Below, piece after piece: positions 42,258-56,293 of a stretch of DNA of 64,000 nt. Each line of letters opens with the position of its first letter. The stretch's first letter is position 1. This DNA is from Desulfobulbus elongatus DSM 2908 (GTDB lineage: Bacteria > Desulfobacterota > Desulfobulbia > Desulfobulbales > Desulfobulbaceae). The notes beneath the pieces were generated by a model. The model saw only the letters and a list, made by a program, of their open reading frames with translations, was not told where the DNA came from and ran no database searches. The DNA is taken from the NCBI RefSeq assembly GCF_000621145.1, contig NZ_JHZB01000002.1, positions 62,001 through 126,000 of the forward strand. Direction: 5' to 3'. The position numbers and the translations under genes are program-made.

Positions 42258-42736
42258 CGTGTTTCCTGTCGGTCGGTGAGCCGCGCTCGCGGTGTGTGGT
42301 CGTGTGGCGGATGCAAGCGGTATCGGGGCGGAACTGCGCTTGTCTGGGCATCTCGTGTCCTCTCGCCAAACACGGTGTCCTCAAAAGAGTACCGTTCGGA
42401 TTTTCGTTTGTCAATCAAGGGCTCGGCACGACACGAGGAAGACATTTTTGTTTCTTGTTGGTCAAAAAATTTCAAAAATGTGTGTTTTGTTTCAATGTAT
42501 CCGATTAATTTTTGGTAAAAATCTTTTTTAATTAATATGTTAGTATGTTGATATTGTTTTGGCCTGGATTTTGTATAATTCCATCCAGCGAAAAGAACGG
42601 GCGTGCCGGGGAGAAATGCGGGGTTTGACGACCGTTACTTTTTTGTAGATTGAAAAAAGAATATTTGATTAATTGCCACCTCTTTGTTAGGGTGCTTTTC
42701 TTAACCCTACAAAATTGTCAATAAAGGAGGATGGCA
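42258..42736. other. Regulatory region upstream of amtB (479 bases, no gene)
   Basis: No credible gene. From about 42470 the sequence turns AT-rich. It contains a -24/-12-like element overlapping a TATAAT box (see 42560), and near the gene a short inverted repeat, TAGGGT (42688-42693) with ACCCTA (42704-42709). The 5' half (42258-42450) is the upstream region of the PilZ gene on the minus strand. Confidence 0.45.
42560..42579 (+). promoter_or_regulatory. Candidate nitrogen-type promoter for amtB (-24/-12-like, overlapping TATAAT)
   Basis: TGGCCTGGATTTTGTA at 42560-42575 resembles the sigma-54 consensus (GG at -24, TTG at -12) but has T instead of C after TTG. A TATAAT follows at 42574-42579, which could instead serve as a -10 box, with no good -35 at standard spacing. 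Start of transcription would be about 150 bases before amtB. Low certainty; two reading options exist. Confidence 0.3.
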
Positions 42737-44349
<1,613 letters not shown>

Positions 44350-44350
<1 letters not shown>

Positions 44351-46950
44351 TGACGGTGCCTCTGCGGGCCAAGCAGGAAGCGCTGGCCGAGGCCTGGAGA
44401 GAGGGGCTCAGCGGTCAGGAGATTCTGCACCGTTCCGCGGCGTTGATCGATGAATTCATTGCCCATCGGTTCGCCGGCGCCCCGGCGGTGCAGAAGGCCA
44501 GGGGCGCCATCGCCGTGGTGGCTCTGGGCGGCTATGGCCGGCGGGAGCTGTATCCCTATTCGGATATCGATCTGCTGCTGCTCCACGACCGGCGGTCGAA
44601 GAAGGCGATGCAGGAGGTCGCCGAGGCCCTGCTGTATCCGCTCTGGGACGAGGGCTTCGAGGTCGGACACAGCGTGCGCGGCGTCAAGGATGCCGTCCAG
44701 TTCGCCCTGGATGATTTCCATTTCCAGGTGTCCCTGCTGGACGCGCGGCTGATTGCGGGTTCGGCCGCGCTGTTCGACGAACTGCGCGCCCGCTACGGCA
44801 AGAAGGTGCTGGATGGCCGCCGGCTCGATTTCGTCCGGACCATGGACGCCTTCAAGCTGGAGCGCTGGCAGAAATTCGGCAGCCATACCTATCTGCTCGA
44901 GCCGCACATCAAGGAAGGCAAGGGCGGGCTCCGCGACATTCAGGCCATGGGGTGGGTGGCGAAAGGCGTTTTCGGCCTTCAGGACCTCGACGCCATCCAA
45001 TCCTCGGGCATGCTGGAGGCGGCCAACAGGCAGGCGTTCGAGAGCGCCTGGTCCATGCTGCTCAAGATCCGCAACCGGTTGCATCTGCTGTGCCGCCGCA
45101 AGAACGACCATCTGATCTTCGAGTATCAGCAGGAGGTGGCGCAGGCGTTCGATTATCGGGATACGGGGGGCATGCTCGGGGTCGAGCATTTCATGCGGGA
45201 TGTGTACAGCCACCTGCAGACCGTTTCCGTGGTCACCGATCTGTTCTTTGAGCATGTGCACGAAGTGCTGGGGCTGACAGCCGGGACATCGCCGGAACAG
45301 CAGGTGGAGCGGGGCATCGTGCTCCGTGGCGGCACCGTGCGGCTGACCTCCCTCGACGAGTTGACGGCGCGGCCCCTGCTGCTGATGCGGCTGTTCCTCC
45401 AGGCGGGCCGACTGGGGGCGCCGCTGCACCACCGCACCCGGCAGAGCGTGGCCAGTTCCCTGTTCCTGGTGGATGACCGGTTCCGAACCTCGAAGCGGGT
45501 GGCCAAGGCCTTTCTCGATTTGTTGACCCAGGCGGAGCCGATTTTTCCGGTGCTGGAGGCCATGTTGGCCACCGGGCTGTTGACCGGCTATCTTCCCGAA
45601 TTTGCTGGGGTGGAATCGCTGGCGCAGCACGATCTCTACCATCTGTATACCGTGGACCGCCACCAGTTGCAGGCGGTGGCCGAGTTGAGCGCGCTACGGC
45701 GGGACGAACCGGATCTGTTCGCCGAGATCGACCAGATCGAGGTGCTCTACCTGGCGGCGCTGCTCCACGACATCGGCAAGGGCCGCCGGACCGACCATTC
45801 GGTCCTCGGGGCGGAAATGGCCGCCGGCATCGGCGCCCGGCTGCATCTGCCGGAAGAGGTGTGCGCCACGTTGGCGTTTCTGATCCGGTATCATCTGTAT
45901 CTGCCGGAAAACGCGATGCGGCGGGATTTCAGCGACCGCGAGTTCATCCGGCAGGCGGCGGAACTGATCGGCGACACCGAGCGGCTCACCATGCTCTATC
46001 TGCTGACCATCGCCGATTCCAAGGCCACCGGCCCGTCGGCATGGTCCGACTGGAAGGCGAGTTTGCTGGCGGAACTGTATCTGAGCCTCAAGGCGTGCCT
46101 CGGCGCCAAGTGCCACCTCGACGGTTCCGACTCGGAGGAAGAGGAGCAGGGCGTTAGTTGGCTGCGCGAGCGGATTCTGGCCCATCTGGACGGCCGGCCG
46201 ACCCGGATGGATGTCCAGAGCCTGCCTGCGGAGTATCTCCTGAGCTTCGGTTTACCGGCGGTGCTGCACCATCTCCGGGTGCACACGGACAAGGCGGCGC
46301 GTCTGGCCCAGCAGGTGCTGCTTTTTCCGGAGCCGGGCGGGCGTTCCTGGTCGCTGTTGATCATGGGGCCGGATCGCGTCGGTCTGCTGGCGAAATTTTG
46401 CGGCGTGCTGGCCCTGCACCATCTGACGGTTTTGTCGGCCCAGATTTTTACCTGGCCGGACGGCACGGTGGTGGACACCCTTGAAGTGGTTCCGGCCATC
46501 CCGCGTGATTTCGAGGAGATGGATTGGCAGGCGGTGGAGCGGGATTTCAACCTGGCGGTCAATTACCGGCTCGATGTCGGCTATCAGCTCCACGAACGCA
46601 GCCAGGTGCAGCAGTATGGCCCGTCCCGCCCGGTGCAGCAACTGGAGCGCAAGGTGATCGTCGACAACCAGACTTCGCAGCCCTACACGATCATCGAGGT
46701 GTACGGCGGTGACAACCGGAGCGCCCTGTATCAGTTGACCCAGACCCTAGCCGATTTCGGGCTGTCCATCCATCGGGCCCGCATCGCCACCGAGGTCGAG
46801 CAGTTGATCGATATCTTCTATGTGAAGAACCGGGCCGGGGACAAGCTGACCGAGCCGGCTGCGGTGGAGAAGGTGCGTATGACCCTGATGCGGATCATCG
46901 GCGCGGAGGAGGCGGAACCCGAGACCGCCGGTGTGCCGCAGCGGTCATAG
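44350..46950 (+). CDS. glnD: PII uridylyltransferase/uridylyl-removing enzyme
   Basis: An 866-residue bifunctional nitrogen sensor. Starts at the ATG at 44350, sharing its first base with the glnB stop. The N-terminal nucleotidyltransferase domain has ALGGYGRRELYPYSDIDLLLL. The central HD domain has the LHDIGKGRRTDHS metal motif followed by FLIRYHLYLPENAM. Two C-terminal ACT domains bind glutamine (LLIMGPDRVGLLAKFCGV, then TIIEVYGGDNRSALYQLTQT). It uridylylates PII when glutamine is low and removes UMP when glutamine is high. Complete domain set. Confidence 0.96.
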
Positions 46951-47049
46951 ATGCGGGAGTATCCGGCAACAACCGGGTTTTTCATCAATTCCAAACGAGC
47001 TGACAAGCTGTAGTCATCATCATTTTCAACCCTTTATGGAGCGTGCACT

Positions 47050-49230
47050 ATGAGTGGAATCCAGGCCCGTCTGAACGCCATTTCGGCAATCATCAACTAC
47101 AAACCATCCCATGCCCCCCTGAATTTCAGCGAAACAAAACCCACCGACGTGTTTGGATCCAACGTCTTCAGCGACAAGGTCATGAAGGAGCGCCTGCCCA
47201 AGCATGTCTACAAATCGCTGAAGAACACCATCGCCTTCGGCGAGAAACTCGACGCCTCCGTTGCCGACGTGGTCGCCAACGCCATGAAGGACTGGGCCAT
47301 CGAGAAGGGCGCCACCCACTTCACCCATGTCTTCTACCCCCTGACCGGCCTGACCGCTGAAAAGCACGATGCCTTCCTGGTTCCGGACGGCGAGGGTGGA
47401 GCGATTGCCGAGTTCTCCGGCAAGATGCTCATCCAGGGCGAACCCGATGCCTCCTCCTTCCCCTCCGGCGGCCTGCGCGCCACCTTCGAGGCCCGCGGCT
47501 ACACCGCCTGGGATGTCACCAGCCCGGCCTACATCCTCGAGAATCCCAACGGCACCTTCCTCTGCATCCCCACGGCCTTCGTCTCCTGGACGGGCGAGGC
47601 CCTGGACAAGAAAACCCCGCTGCTGCGCTCCCTCCAGGCCCTGAACAAGCAGGCCAAGCGGGTGCTCAAGCTCTTCGGCGTCTCCACCAAGCTGCCGGTC
47701 ACCTCCTTTGCCGGTCCCGAACAGGAATACTTCCTCGTCGACCGCAATTTCGTGTTCTCCCGTCCCGACCTGCTCATCGCCGGCCGCTCCCTCTTCGGCG
47801 CACCTTCGGCCAAGGGCCAGGAGTTCGAGGACCAGTACTTCGGCGTCATTCCCCGCCGGGTGCTCTCCTTCATGATGGAAGTGGAGCGTGAACTCTTCAA
47901 GCTGGGCATCCCCGTGAAGACCCGCCACAACGAAGTGGCTCCCAGCCAGTTCGAGATCGCCCCGATCTTCGAGCAGGGTAACCTGGCCACCGACCACAAC
48001 CAGATGGTCATGACCACCCTGCGCGCCGTGGCCAAGCGCTACGGCATGGTCTGCCTGCTCCACGAGAAACCCTTCGCCGGCATCAACGGCTCGGGCAAGC
48101 ACCTGAACTATTCGATCGGCAACGCCGAGTTGGGCAGCCTGTTCGATCCGGGCGACACGCCGCACGCCAATGCCCAGTTCCTGGTGTTCTGCGCCGCCGC
48201 CATCCGCGCCCTGCACAAATACGGTTCCCTGCTGCGCGCCACCGTGGCTTCCGCCTCCAACGACCATCGCCTGGGCGCCAACGAGGCGCCGCCGGCGATC
48301 ATGAGCGCCTACCTGGGCGAGCAACTGGCCGATGTGTTCGAGCAGATCAAGAAGGGCGACGTCAAGGGGTCCAAGACCAAGGGCGTCATGAACATCGGCG
48401 TCGATACCCTGCCGCCGCTGCCCATGGATCCGGGCGACCGCAACCGCACCAGCCCCTTCGCCTTCACCGGCAACCGCTTCGAGTTCCGGGCCGTGGGCTC
48501 CTCCCACTCCATCGCCGGCGCCCAGGTGGCCCTGAATACGATGATGTCGGAATCTCTCGATTACGTGGCGACCGAACTGGAGAAGTTGGGCAAGGTCAAC
48601 AAGACCCAGTTCAACGAGGGCGTGCAGAAGCTGCTCCAGAAGATCATGAAGGAGCACGACACCGTGATTTTCAACGGCGACGGCTACTCCGAGGCCTGGC
48701 ACAAGGAAGCGGCCAAGCGCGGCCTGCCCAACCTGAAGACCACCCCCGAGGCCCTGCCCGTGCTCACCGGCAAGGACGTGGTGGAACTGTTCACCGCGTA
48801 CGGTGTCCTCTCCGAGGCCGAACTGAAGAGCCGCCAGGAAATCTACCTGGAGCAGTATGTCAAGGTCATCACCACCGAGGCCAACCTGGTGATCCGCATG
48901 GCCCGCACCGTGATCTTCCCGGCGGCGATGCGGTACCAGGGCCAGCTGGCCGAGACCTGCGCCAACCTCAAGGTTATCGGCCACGACTTCAAGATGGCCG
49001 CTCTCGAGGATGTCACCGCCAAGCTGCGCGCCATGCAGGCCGAGGCGGACAAGCTGGAGAAGCTCCTGGCCCACGAGGGCGGCGACACCCTGGCCCACGC
49101 CAAGTACATGTGCGAGAAGGTGCTTCCGGCCATGCTGGTGGTGCGCGGCTACGCCGACGCCCTGGAATCCGTGGTGGCTGACGATCTGTGGCCGCTGCCC
49201 TCCTATCAGGAGATGCTGTTCATCCGCTGA
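47050..49230 (+). CDS. glnN: Glutamine synthetase type III
   Basis: A 726-residue GSIII, much longer than type I enzymes. Starts at an ATG with TTATGGAGC eight bases upstream. GSIII features are visible: [17 protein letters not shown] near the start, [10 protein letters not shown], the [16 protein letters not shown] segment, [46 protein letters not shown] and [12 protein letters not shown]. It forms glutamine from glutamate, ammonium and ATP, working beside the type I enzyme at 49559. It follows glnD by about 100 bases and ends at a terminator, so it may have its own control within the nitrogen cluster. Confidence 0.96.
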   Translation: MSGIQARLNAISAIINYKPSHAPLNFSETKPTDVFGSNVFSDKVMKERLPKHVYKSLKNTIAFGEKLDASVADVVANAMKDWAIEKGATHFTHVFYPLTGLTAEKHDAFLVPDGEGGAIAEFSGKMLIQGEPDASSFPSGGLRATFEARGYTAWDVTSPAYILENPNGTFLCIPTAFVSWTGEALDKKTPLLRSLQALNKQAKRVLKLFGVSTKLPVTSFAGPEQEYFLVDRNFVFSRPDLLIAGRSLFGAPSAKGQEFEDQYFGVIPRRVLSFMMEVERELFKLGIPVKTRHNEVAPSQFEIAPIFEQGNLATDHNQMVMTTLRAVAKRYGMVCLLHEKPFAGINGSGKHLNYSIGNAELGSLFDPGDTPHANAQFLVFCAAAIRALHKYGSLLRATVASASNDHRLGANEAPPAIMSAYLGEQLADVFEQIKKGDVKGSKTKGVMNIGVDTLPPLPMDPGDRNRTSPFAFTGNRFEFRAVGSSHSIAGAQVALNTMMSESLDYVATELEKLGKVNKTQFNEGVQKLLQKIMKEHDTVIFNGDGYSEAWHKEAAKRGLPNLKTTPEALPVLTGKDVVELFTAYGVLSEAELKSRQEIYLEQYVKVITTEANLVIRMARTVIFPAAMRYQGQLAETCANLKVIGHDFKMAALEDVTAKLRAMQAEADKLEKLLAHEGGDTLAHAKYMCEKVLPAMLVVRGYADALESVVADDLWPLPSYQEMLFIR

Positions 49231-49256
49231 TCCCGACAGCACCGCAAAAACCTTCG

Positions 49257-49290
49257 AGGCCGCTCCCGGCAGGGGGCGGCCTTTTTCTTT
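49257..49290 (+). terminator. Intrinsic terminator of the type III glutamine synthetase gene
   Basis: AGGCCGC (49257-49263) and GCGGCCT (49276-49282) pair across a 12-base loop and are followed by TTTTTCTTT. It lies 26 bases after the stop at 49230. A canonical plus-strand terminator. Confidence 0.85.
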
Positions 49291-49451
49291 CCCGTAAAGC
49301 CGGCGTGCAGATCCTCCCATCGCGGCCGGGCGATGCCACCGCCGCCGAATCCACCTGCGGCGGCCGGAACGCGCACCACGCCCGACCCCCCGGCGATCGG
49401 CCTGCCCGCGCGCCGTTTCCGTCCCGTATCTACCGATTATGTGTTCGTATA

Positions 49452-49480
49452 TTGATCTTTTTCATGTTGGAGAGTATACA
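49452..49480 (+). promoter_or_regulatory. Candidate sigma-70 promoter for glnA
   Basis: TTGATC (49452-49457) and TATACA (49475-49480) are separated by exactly 17 bases. This sits in the 49291-49558 region, which is otherwise empty of genes and lies after the terminator of the preceding gene, so glnA very likely has its own promoter here. The leader would be about 70 bases. Match is 4 of 6 in each box; no clear -24/-12 element is seen. Confidence 0.45.
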
Positions 49481-49558
49481 CGGATCAGGTTCAGTGCCGT
49501 GTGACCCTGGTTGAAGTTCGTTGGTAATCAGAATCCACAAAGAACAAGGAGCAGAGTT

Positions 49559-50887
49559 ATGACCCGCGACCACATCATGGCGACCATCAAGGAAAAAAAC
49601 GTGAATTTTTTCCGTCTGCAGTTTGTCGATATTTTCGGCTTCATGAAGAATATCGCCATTCCGCGCAGCCAGATCGAAAAGGCGCTGGACGGCAAGATCA
49701 TGTTTGACGGTTCCTCCATCGAGGGCTTTGTCCGCATCAACGAGTCGGACATGTACCTCAAGCCCGATTACAACACCTTCGTCGTCCTGCCCTGGCGCGA
49801 GAAGGACGGCCGCAATGCCGCCCGCATCATCTGCGACGTGTACAAGCCGGACGGCACCCCCTTTGTCGGCTGCCCCCGCAACAACCTGAAGCGGGTCATG
49901 GACGAGGCGAAGAAGCTCGGCTTCACCATGAACGTCGGCACCGAATGCGAGTTCTTCCTGTTCCGTCGCGACCAGGACGGACGCCCCACCACCATCACCG
50001 ACGATGTCACCGGCTACTTCGATGTCGAGCCCGATGACGGCGGCATCGAGTGCCGCCGCAAGATCATCGAGACCCTGGAAGCCATGGGCTTCGAGATCGA
50101 GGCCTCGCACCACGAGGTCGCCGAGGGGCAGCACGAGATCAATTTCAAATATGCCGATGCCGTCACCGCCGCCGACAACACCATCACCTACAAATGGGTC
50201 GTCCGGTCGATCGCGGCCGAATTCGGTCTCCATGCCACCTTCATGCCGAAACCGATCTTCGGTATCAACGGCTCGGGCATGCACACCAACCAGTCCCTGT
50301 TCAACCTCGACGGCACCAATGCCTTCTTCGACGAGAAGGACCCGCTGCAACTGAGCGGAGTCGCCTACCGGTACATCGCCGGCATTCTCAAGAATGCCCG
50401 CGGGTTCGCCGCCGTGACCAACCCGCTGGTCAACTCCTACAAACGTCTGGTCGCAGGATACGAGGCCCCCGTCTATGTGGCCTGGTCCGCCTCCAACCGT
50501 TCCGCGCTCATCCGCATCCCGGCCTCCCGCGGTCTGGGCACCCGGACCGAGGTCCGCTGCCCGGACCCCACCTGCAACCCGTACCTGGCCTTCGCTATGA
50601 TGCTCAATTCCGGCCTGGACGGCGTCAAGAACAACCTCGCGCCGCCGCCGTCCACCGATGTCGACATCTTCGAGATGACCGCCGCCGAGAAGGTGGCCGC
50701 CGGTATCGCCAGCATGCCGGCCAACCTTTACGAGGCCGTCCAGGAACTCAAGGCCAACCCCATCGCCAGGGAAACGCTGGGTAGCCATATCTTCGAGAAA
50801 TACATCGAGGGCAAGGAAAAGGAGTGGGATGAGTACCGCATCGCGGTCACCGATTGGGAGCTGAACACCTATCTCCGCCGCTATTGA
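49559..50887 (+). CDS. glnA: Glutamine synthetase type I (alpha subtype)
   Basis: A 442-residue dodecameric glutamine synthetase. ATG at 49559 with CAAGGAG upstream; a longer upstream frame has no family match. Motifs include [78 protein letters not shown] and RIPASRG. The length and the region [24 protein letters not shown] fit the GSI-alpha subtype, and the NLYDLPPE-type adenylylation site of GSI-beta is absent. So control is probably not by GlnE adenylylation. It ends at a strong terminator. Confidence 0.96.
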   Translation: MTRDHIMATIKEKNVNFFRLQFVDIFGFMKNIAIPRSQIEKALDGKIMFDGSSIEGFVRINESDMYLKPDYNTFVVLPWREKDGRNAARIICDVYKPDGTPFVGCPRNNLKRVMDEAKKLGFTMNVGTECEFFLFRRDQDGRPTTITDDVTGYFDVEPDDGGIECRRKIIETLEAMGFEIEASHHEVAEGQHEINFKYADAVTAADNTITYKWVVRSIAAEFGLHATFMPKPIFGINGSGMHTNQSLFNLDGTNAFFDEKDPLQLSGVAYRYIAGILKNARGFAAVTNPLVNSYKRLVAGYEAPVYVAWSASNRSALIRIPASRGLGTRTEVRCPDPTCNPYLAFAMMLNSGLDGVKNNLAPPPSTDVDIFEMTAAEKVAAGIASMPANLYEAVQELKANPIARETLGSHIFEKYIEGKEKEWDEYRIAVTDWELNTYLRRY

Positions 50888-50909
50888 TCCGCGCGAAGAC
50901 CGCGTAATG

Positions 50910-50945
50910 CATGGGGCATCCCTTCGGGACTGCCCCATTTTTTTG
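50910..50945 (+). terminator. Intrinsic terminator of glnA
   Basis: ATGGGGCA (50911-50918) pairs with TGCCCCAT (50931-50938), with an inner CCC/GGG stem, and is followed by TTTTTTT. It starts 23 bases after the glnA stop. A canonical plus-strand terminator. Confidence 0.9.
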
Positions 50946-51134
50946 GTGCGAACACCGCCGGCGGCGGTTCTTTTCCGGTGGTGCGGATGGCGTTCGGCAA
51001 CGGCTTGGCGTATAATGGCAAGGTGCCACGAGCCGGAACGCTGCCGGCCGTCCGCCGCCGCGGGATAAAGCGAAGGGGAGACAAAGGGAGGGCTTCGGCG
51101 GGAACGATCCGGCGCCAACGGAGGAGGAACCCCC

Positions 51135-51854
51135 ATGTACATCGGCCAAATCATGCGTACCGATCTGGTGACGGTGCCCCCGGAAACCACGCTGGTCGAG
51201 GCCCGCGAACTGATCGAACGCCATCGGATCGGCCACCTGCTGGTGGTCGACGGGAAGGGGCGGCTGGCCGGAATCGTCTCCGACCGGGATCTGCGGCTGA
51301 ACTGGGCGTCGCCGGCCACCACCCTCAGCGTCCACGAACTCCATTATCTGCTCCCCAAGGTTGAACTGGGGGCGATCATGGTGGACAACGTGATCACCGT
51401 GACCCCGGACACCACCATCGAGCGGGCCGCCCACATCATGCAGACCCAGGTGATCAGCTCGCTGCCGGTGATGGCGGCCGGCAGGCTGGTGGGTATCGTC
51501 ACCCGCACCGACGTCATGGGCGTGCTGCTCCAGGCCATCGGCATGGGCGGGGAGAGCAGGCGCCTCGGGGTCCTGGTCGACGACCGCATCGGCCGGCTGG
51601 CCGAGGTGACGGCCATTCTCCGCGACCAGCGGACCAACATTCAAAGCCTGTTCTGCTGGCCGGTCACCGGTTTTCCCGACATCTCCCATCTGGTGATCCG
51701 GGTGGCCGCATCCGACGGCGAGCAGGCCATCGCCGCTCTGGAGGCCGGCGGCTTCAAGGTGCTCACCCGCTACGAGCGGGATCTCCGGCCCTTCCTGCCG
51801 CGCATACCCGCCGCGCAGCCTCCGGTTGCCGACCACGGCCCGGGTAAAAAATAA
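51135..51854 (+). CDS. CBS-pair and ACT-domain protein (AcuB-like)
   Basis: A 239-residue cytoplasmic protein. Two CBS domains occupy residues 1-130 (IMRTDLVTVPPETTLVEARELIE and IMVDNVITVTPDTTIERAAHIMQ, each with LxVVD or LPVM and GIVSDRDLR or GIVTRTDVM). An ACT-like domain follows (residues about 140-215: RLGVLVDDRIGRLAEVTAILRD), the layout of AcuB-type acetoin-utilisation proteins. CBS pairs bind adenine nucleotides and ACT domains bind small ligands such as amino acids, so it is likely a regulatory module. Target unknown. Start has a GGAGGAA site. Converges with ftsH 18 bases on. Confidence 0.88.
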   Translation: MYIGQIMRTDLVTVPPETTLVEARELIERHRIGHLLVVDGKGRLAGIVSDRDLRLNWASPATTLSVHELHYLLPKVELGAIMVDNVITVTPDTTIERAAHIMQTQVISSLPVMAAGRLVGIVTRTDVMGVLLQAIGMGGESRRLGVLVDDRIGRLAEVTAILRDQRTNIQSLFCWPVTGFPDISHLVIRVAASDGEQAIAALEAGGFKVLTRYERDLRPFLPRIPAAQPPVADHGPGKK

Positions 51855-51872
51855 TCCCGCGGCGCCGGAGGG

Positions 51873-53684
<1,812 letters not shown>

Positions 53685-53824
53685 GTTGGTTCCCTTGCGG
53701 GTGTCCGCTTTGGTTGACGGAGATGGCGCTCTTCCGGCCCTGTCCGGCGTCGAGGAACGGCGCCGGACGCGGCAAGGAGTGTGTCCTTTTGGGGGCGCGG
53801 CCGGAGGCTTGCGCGGCGAACCGG

Positions 53825-54334
53825 TTACTGCAATGATCCCTGGATGTGATGCATGGTCGCCTCCTTGATGATGCCGATCAGCTTGGAATCCTGGGCATAT
53901 GCTTCTTCGATCAGGGCGTTTTGAAAATCGGGCAGCGTCCTGATCAGCAACGTATGGAATCCCTCCGGCCGCTCCGGATCGAGACTGCCATGCTCCACCG
54001 GCATGACGGCCGTGACCTTGACCGATATCTCCCCGTCCAGCCGCTTGAGGGCGGTGACCAGGGTGCAGCGGCCCTTGTTCAGCTTGGCCGACTTCTGCCT
54101 GTATCGTTCCGAGCGGGCGACGAATTCATGGATCACCGAGGCCAGGGCGCCGTCGGGGCCGGGGAAATACTGGCCCCTGGCAAAAACATTGGCCAAGACC
54201 AGTTGCAGCTCGTCGGTCTCGACCCGCTCCATCGATTTTCTGGTAAAGGCGAACACTTCCGGATTTTCCGGGATAATGCCGTCCTGATGTTCGCCGACAA
54301 TATAAATGAAACGATCCGGCTGCCCGTTCTTCAT
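53825..54334 (-). CDS. Conserved-looking hypothetical protein upstream of ftsH
   Basis: A 169-residue protein that I do not recognise. It has no signal peptide or transmembrane segment, a mixed alpha/beta make-up and charged residues throughout. It starts MKNGQPDRFIYIVGEHQDGI, preceded by a strong GGGGAAGG site, and contains ERVETDELQLVLANVFARG and VTALKRLDGEISVKVTAVMP. Coding-like third-position bias and the ribosome site support a real gene. It is on the same strand as ftsH with 140 bases between, so joint transcription is possible. No function is proposed. Confidence 0.68.
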   Translation of the reverse strand: MKNGQPDRFIYIVGEHQDGIIPENPEVFAFTRKSMERVETDELQLVLANVFARGQYFPGPDGALASVIHEFVARSERYRQKSAKLNKGRCTLVTALKRLDGEISVKVTAVMPVEHGSLDPERPEGFHTLLIRTLPDFQNALIEEAYAQDSKLIGIIKEATMHHIQGSLQ

Positions 54335-54694
54335 CTGTTTTCCTTCCCCGCTGGCTGCTGTTATTCTAACATTCCTTTCTCATTACCATAATCGTCCCCG
54401 GTTGGGGAAGTTTCTTGACTGCTCAATCCAAGTCGACCCGATCGGGAAAGCGGCGTCACTGTCGATCATTTGAACGTCCCGTGGGCTCTTCCGAAACCGG
54501 AACACCATTTTTATCATGCTGCACAATGCGGGCTGCTATGTTTTTCTAATTATATCTATGTATTCTATGAGAAGAATCCATCCCGGATTTTTTTTCGATC
54601 ATAAGGGATGCATGGCCGAAAATGGCGAGTAGTTTTCGAGAAAAAGACGACAGTCTCGGAAAAAGGAGATGCACGATACTAAACTCTGAAAACC
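54335..54694. other. Gene-poor stretch before the alkA remnant
   Basis: No gene is supported. The part adjacent to 54334 carries the promoter side of the minus-strand hypothetical gene, including TCCCC-N4-GGGGA at about 54393-54406. The rest, to 54690, is AT-richer and may include lost 5' sequence of alkA, but no family match was found in it. Confidence 0.4.
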
Positions 54695-55006
54695 GGGCGC
54701 GATTTCCTCGCCCATTGGGCTATATCCGGCGTCGAGGTCGCTATCGATGGCGAATACCGGCGCACCGTACATTGTATCGGCGGCGAGCAAAAAGACGTGT
54801 ACGGTTGGATGGTTGGATGCGGATAAGCCACCGCCCCGAGAGGAACGCGCTGGCCGTTACCGTGGATTCCGCTTTGCTGCCGGTTTTGCCACAGGTTACG
54901 GCGCGGACCCGTCTCGCCTCGTGCGGAAAAGGAAATCCTTGAAACGGCTGAAGCCTGGAGTCCCTGGCGCAGCTATGCAGCGATCACTTTATGGAACTCT
55001 TTGTAA
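54695..55006 (+). pseudogene. alkA: Decayed alkA (DNA-3-methyladenine glycosylase II)
   Basis: Pieces of an AlkA protein are readable in different frames. From 54701 one frame gives RDFLAHWAISGVEVAIDGEYRRTV, matching the N-terminal domain of AlkA, up to a stop after GWMVGCG. A second frame in this stretch gives ERNALAVTVDSALLPVLPQV, the next part of the domain. The C-terminal end of the gene then appears as EILETAEAWSPWRSYAAITL and WNSL, stop at 55004-55006. The catalytic middle (about 170-200 residues, with the helix-hairpin-helix and the Asp) is missing. So it has at least one frameshift and a large internal deletion. It sits 24 bases before the ogt start, a typical alkylation-repair pairing. 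Confidence 0.75.
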
Positions 55007-55030
55007 ACTTTCTCAAAACGGGAGAATGGC

Positions 55031-55570
55031 ATGTTGTATTCTACGCAGTATGCATCGCCTTTGGGTTCACTCACCCTGGCGAGTGACGGCAAGAGCTTGG
55101 TTGGCTTGTGGGTTGAAGGCCAAAAGTATTTTGGCGGCACTGTCACAGGCGATCTTTCCGAAAAAAACGATCTGCCGGTGCTTACGGAGGCAAGGCAATG
55201 GCTTGACGCCTACTTTGCCGGAAAGAAACCGGCCATATCGGAGTTGCCCCTGGCCCCCACAGGCGGAGAGTTTCGCAGGCGCGTGTGGGAAATTTTGTGT
55301 GAGATCCCCTACGGCGGATATACGACCTACGGCGCAATCGCCAAGGAAACGGCTGCCCGGATGAACAAAAAAAGCATGTCGGGTCAAGCTGTTGGCGGCG
55401 CGGTGGGGCATAATCCCATTTCCATCATCATCCCCTGCCATCGGGTTGTGGGGGCAAACGGCAGCTTGACGGGATACGCCGGAGGCATCAGCAAAAAGAT
55501 ACAGCTCCTGGAACTTGAAGGCATCGACACGTCCAACTTTTTCGTGCCCGGCAAGGGCACTGCCCTGTAG
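55031..55570 (+). CDS. ogt: Methylated-DNA-protein-cysteine S-methyltransferase
   Basis: A 179-residue suicide enzyme that removes methyl groups from O6-methylguanine. The active-site motif IPCHRVV has the acceptor Cys136. Other family features are FRRRVWEILCEIPYGGYTTYG (DNA-binding helix-turn-helix) and VGGAVGHNPISI, and GYAGGISKK follows the active site. The ATG at 55031 has a GGGAG site. It lies right after an alkA remnant, consistent with an ancestral alkylation-repair operon. A hairpin without a T-run follows at 55582-55616. Confidence 0.95.
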   Translation: MLYSTQYASPLGSLTLASDGKSLVGLWVEGQKYFGGTVTGDLSEKNDLPVLTEARQWLDAYFAGKKPAISELPLAPTGGEFRRRVWEILCEIPYGGYTTYGAIAKETAARMNKKSMSGQAVGGAVGHNPISIIIPCHRVVGANGSLTGYAGGISKKIQLLELEGIDTSNFFVPGKGTAL

Positions 55571-56293
55571 AATCGAATGCGGCCCCTTGCCGGAATCAGG
55601 AATTTCGGCAAGGGGCAAAAAACGTGACAGCTTTCCCCACAATTCCAGCCGACCGGGCCGGGTGGACCTTTCGCCAGGCATCGTGGACCGCATTGCATTC
55701 TGGACAAAAAATCCGGCTCTGATGTTCGGCGGGTTTGAAGAAATCGACCTGATTGGCCATCTCCTCGTCGTCCATCTTGTGCTTATTCCATTGCCAAGTC
55801 AAACATGATGAACTCTGGATGCTCACAAGAGCAGGTTGTGCCAACGGCCCCGGTGTTTCCCGGTGGATGAGGTTAGGCGCATTTAATTGTATAATTTGTT
55901 GAAATTATTTAAAATATTTTAAAAACATGGTTTCCGGCGAACCTGGAAATATCCACACAGCAGCATGGCGAAAGCCGCCGGACGCCCTGGCGGACAAAAT
56001 CAGGGTTCCTGCGGAGCGGCTGTAGTCGGACGCCAACGCTGTCGGTCCGGGGCGACTTGATAAAGAGAAATGCAATCGGGAAATTGGCGGCGAGTTCATG
56101 ATTTCTGGATAGAAAACATCTCCGATTTCTCTCTACTTTTCCTCTCTTGTCTTTCCGGCCGCTTCCGATAGGTTACGAGGTCAAAGGAAGAGCATTGCCC
56201 CGGATGCATTGCCGCCCGCGCATGACACGGGCCGGTTGCCGGGTTGGATCCAGATGCCGGTTTGTCAGTCACCCCCTGGCCACGGGAGCGGTC
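55571..56293. other. Long intergenic region (723 bases) upstream of the contractile injection operon
   Basis: I see no gene with confidence. A minus-strand open frame at 55596-55844 gives an 82-residue product with a CPEC motif, but no family match and overlap with a hairpin. From about 55880 to 55930 the sequence is extremely AT-rich, with a TATAAT at 55890-55895 and tracts such as TTTAAAATATTTTAAAA. This could hold the promoter for the plus-strand eCIS operon and could be a target for nucleoid proteins; no -35 box fits well. The remainder (55960-56290) is GC-richer and featureless. Confidence 0.4.
55582..55616. repeat. Perfect 11-base inverted repeat after ogt
   Basis: GCCCCTTGCCG (55582-55592) and CGGCAAGGGGC (55606-55616) are perfectly complementary with a 13-base loop. 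It begins 11 bases after the ogt stop. It is followed by A-residues rather than T-residues on the plus strand, so it is not a standard plus-strand terminator. It could limit 3' decay or serve as a site for another factor. Confidence 0.55.

Noticed and set aside
55596-55844. Small minus-strand gene after ogt
   Set aside because: It has a CPEC motif but no family match, no convincing ribosome site and its 3' end lies in a hairpin. Kept only as a note in the intergenic entry.
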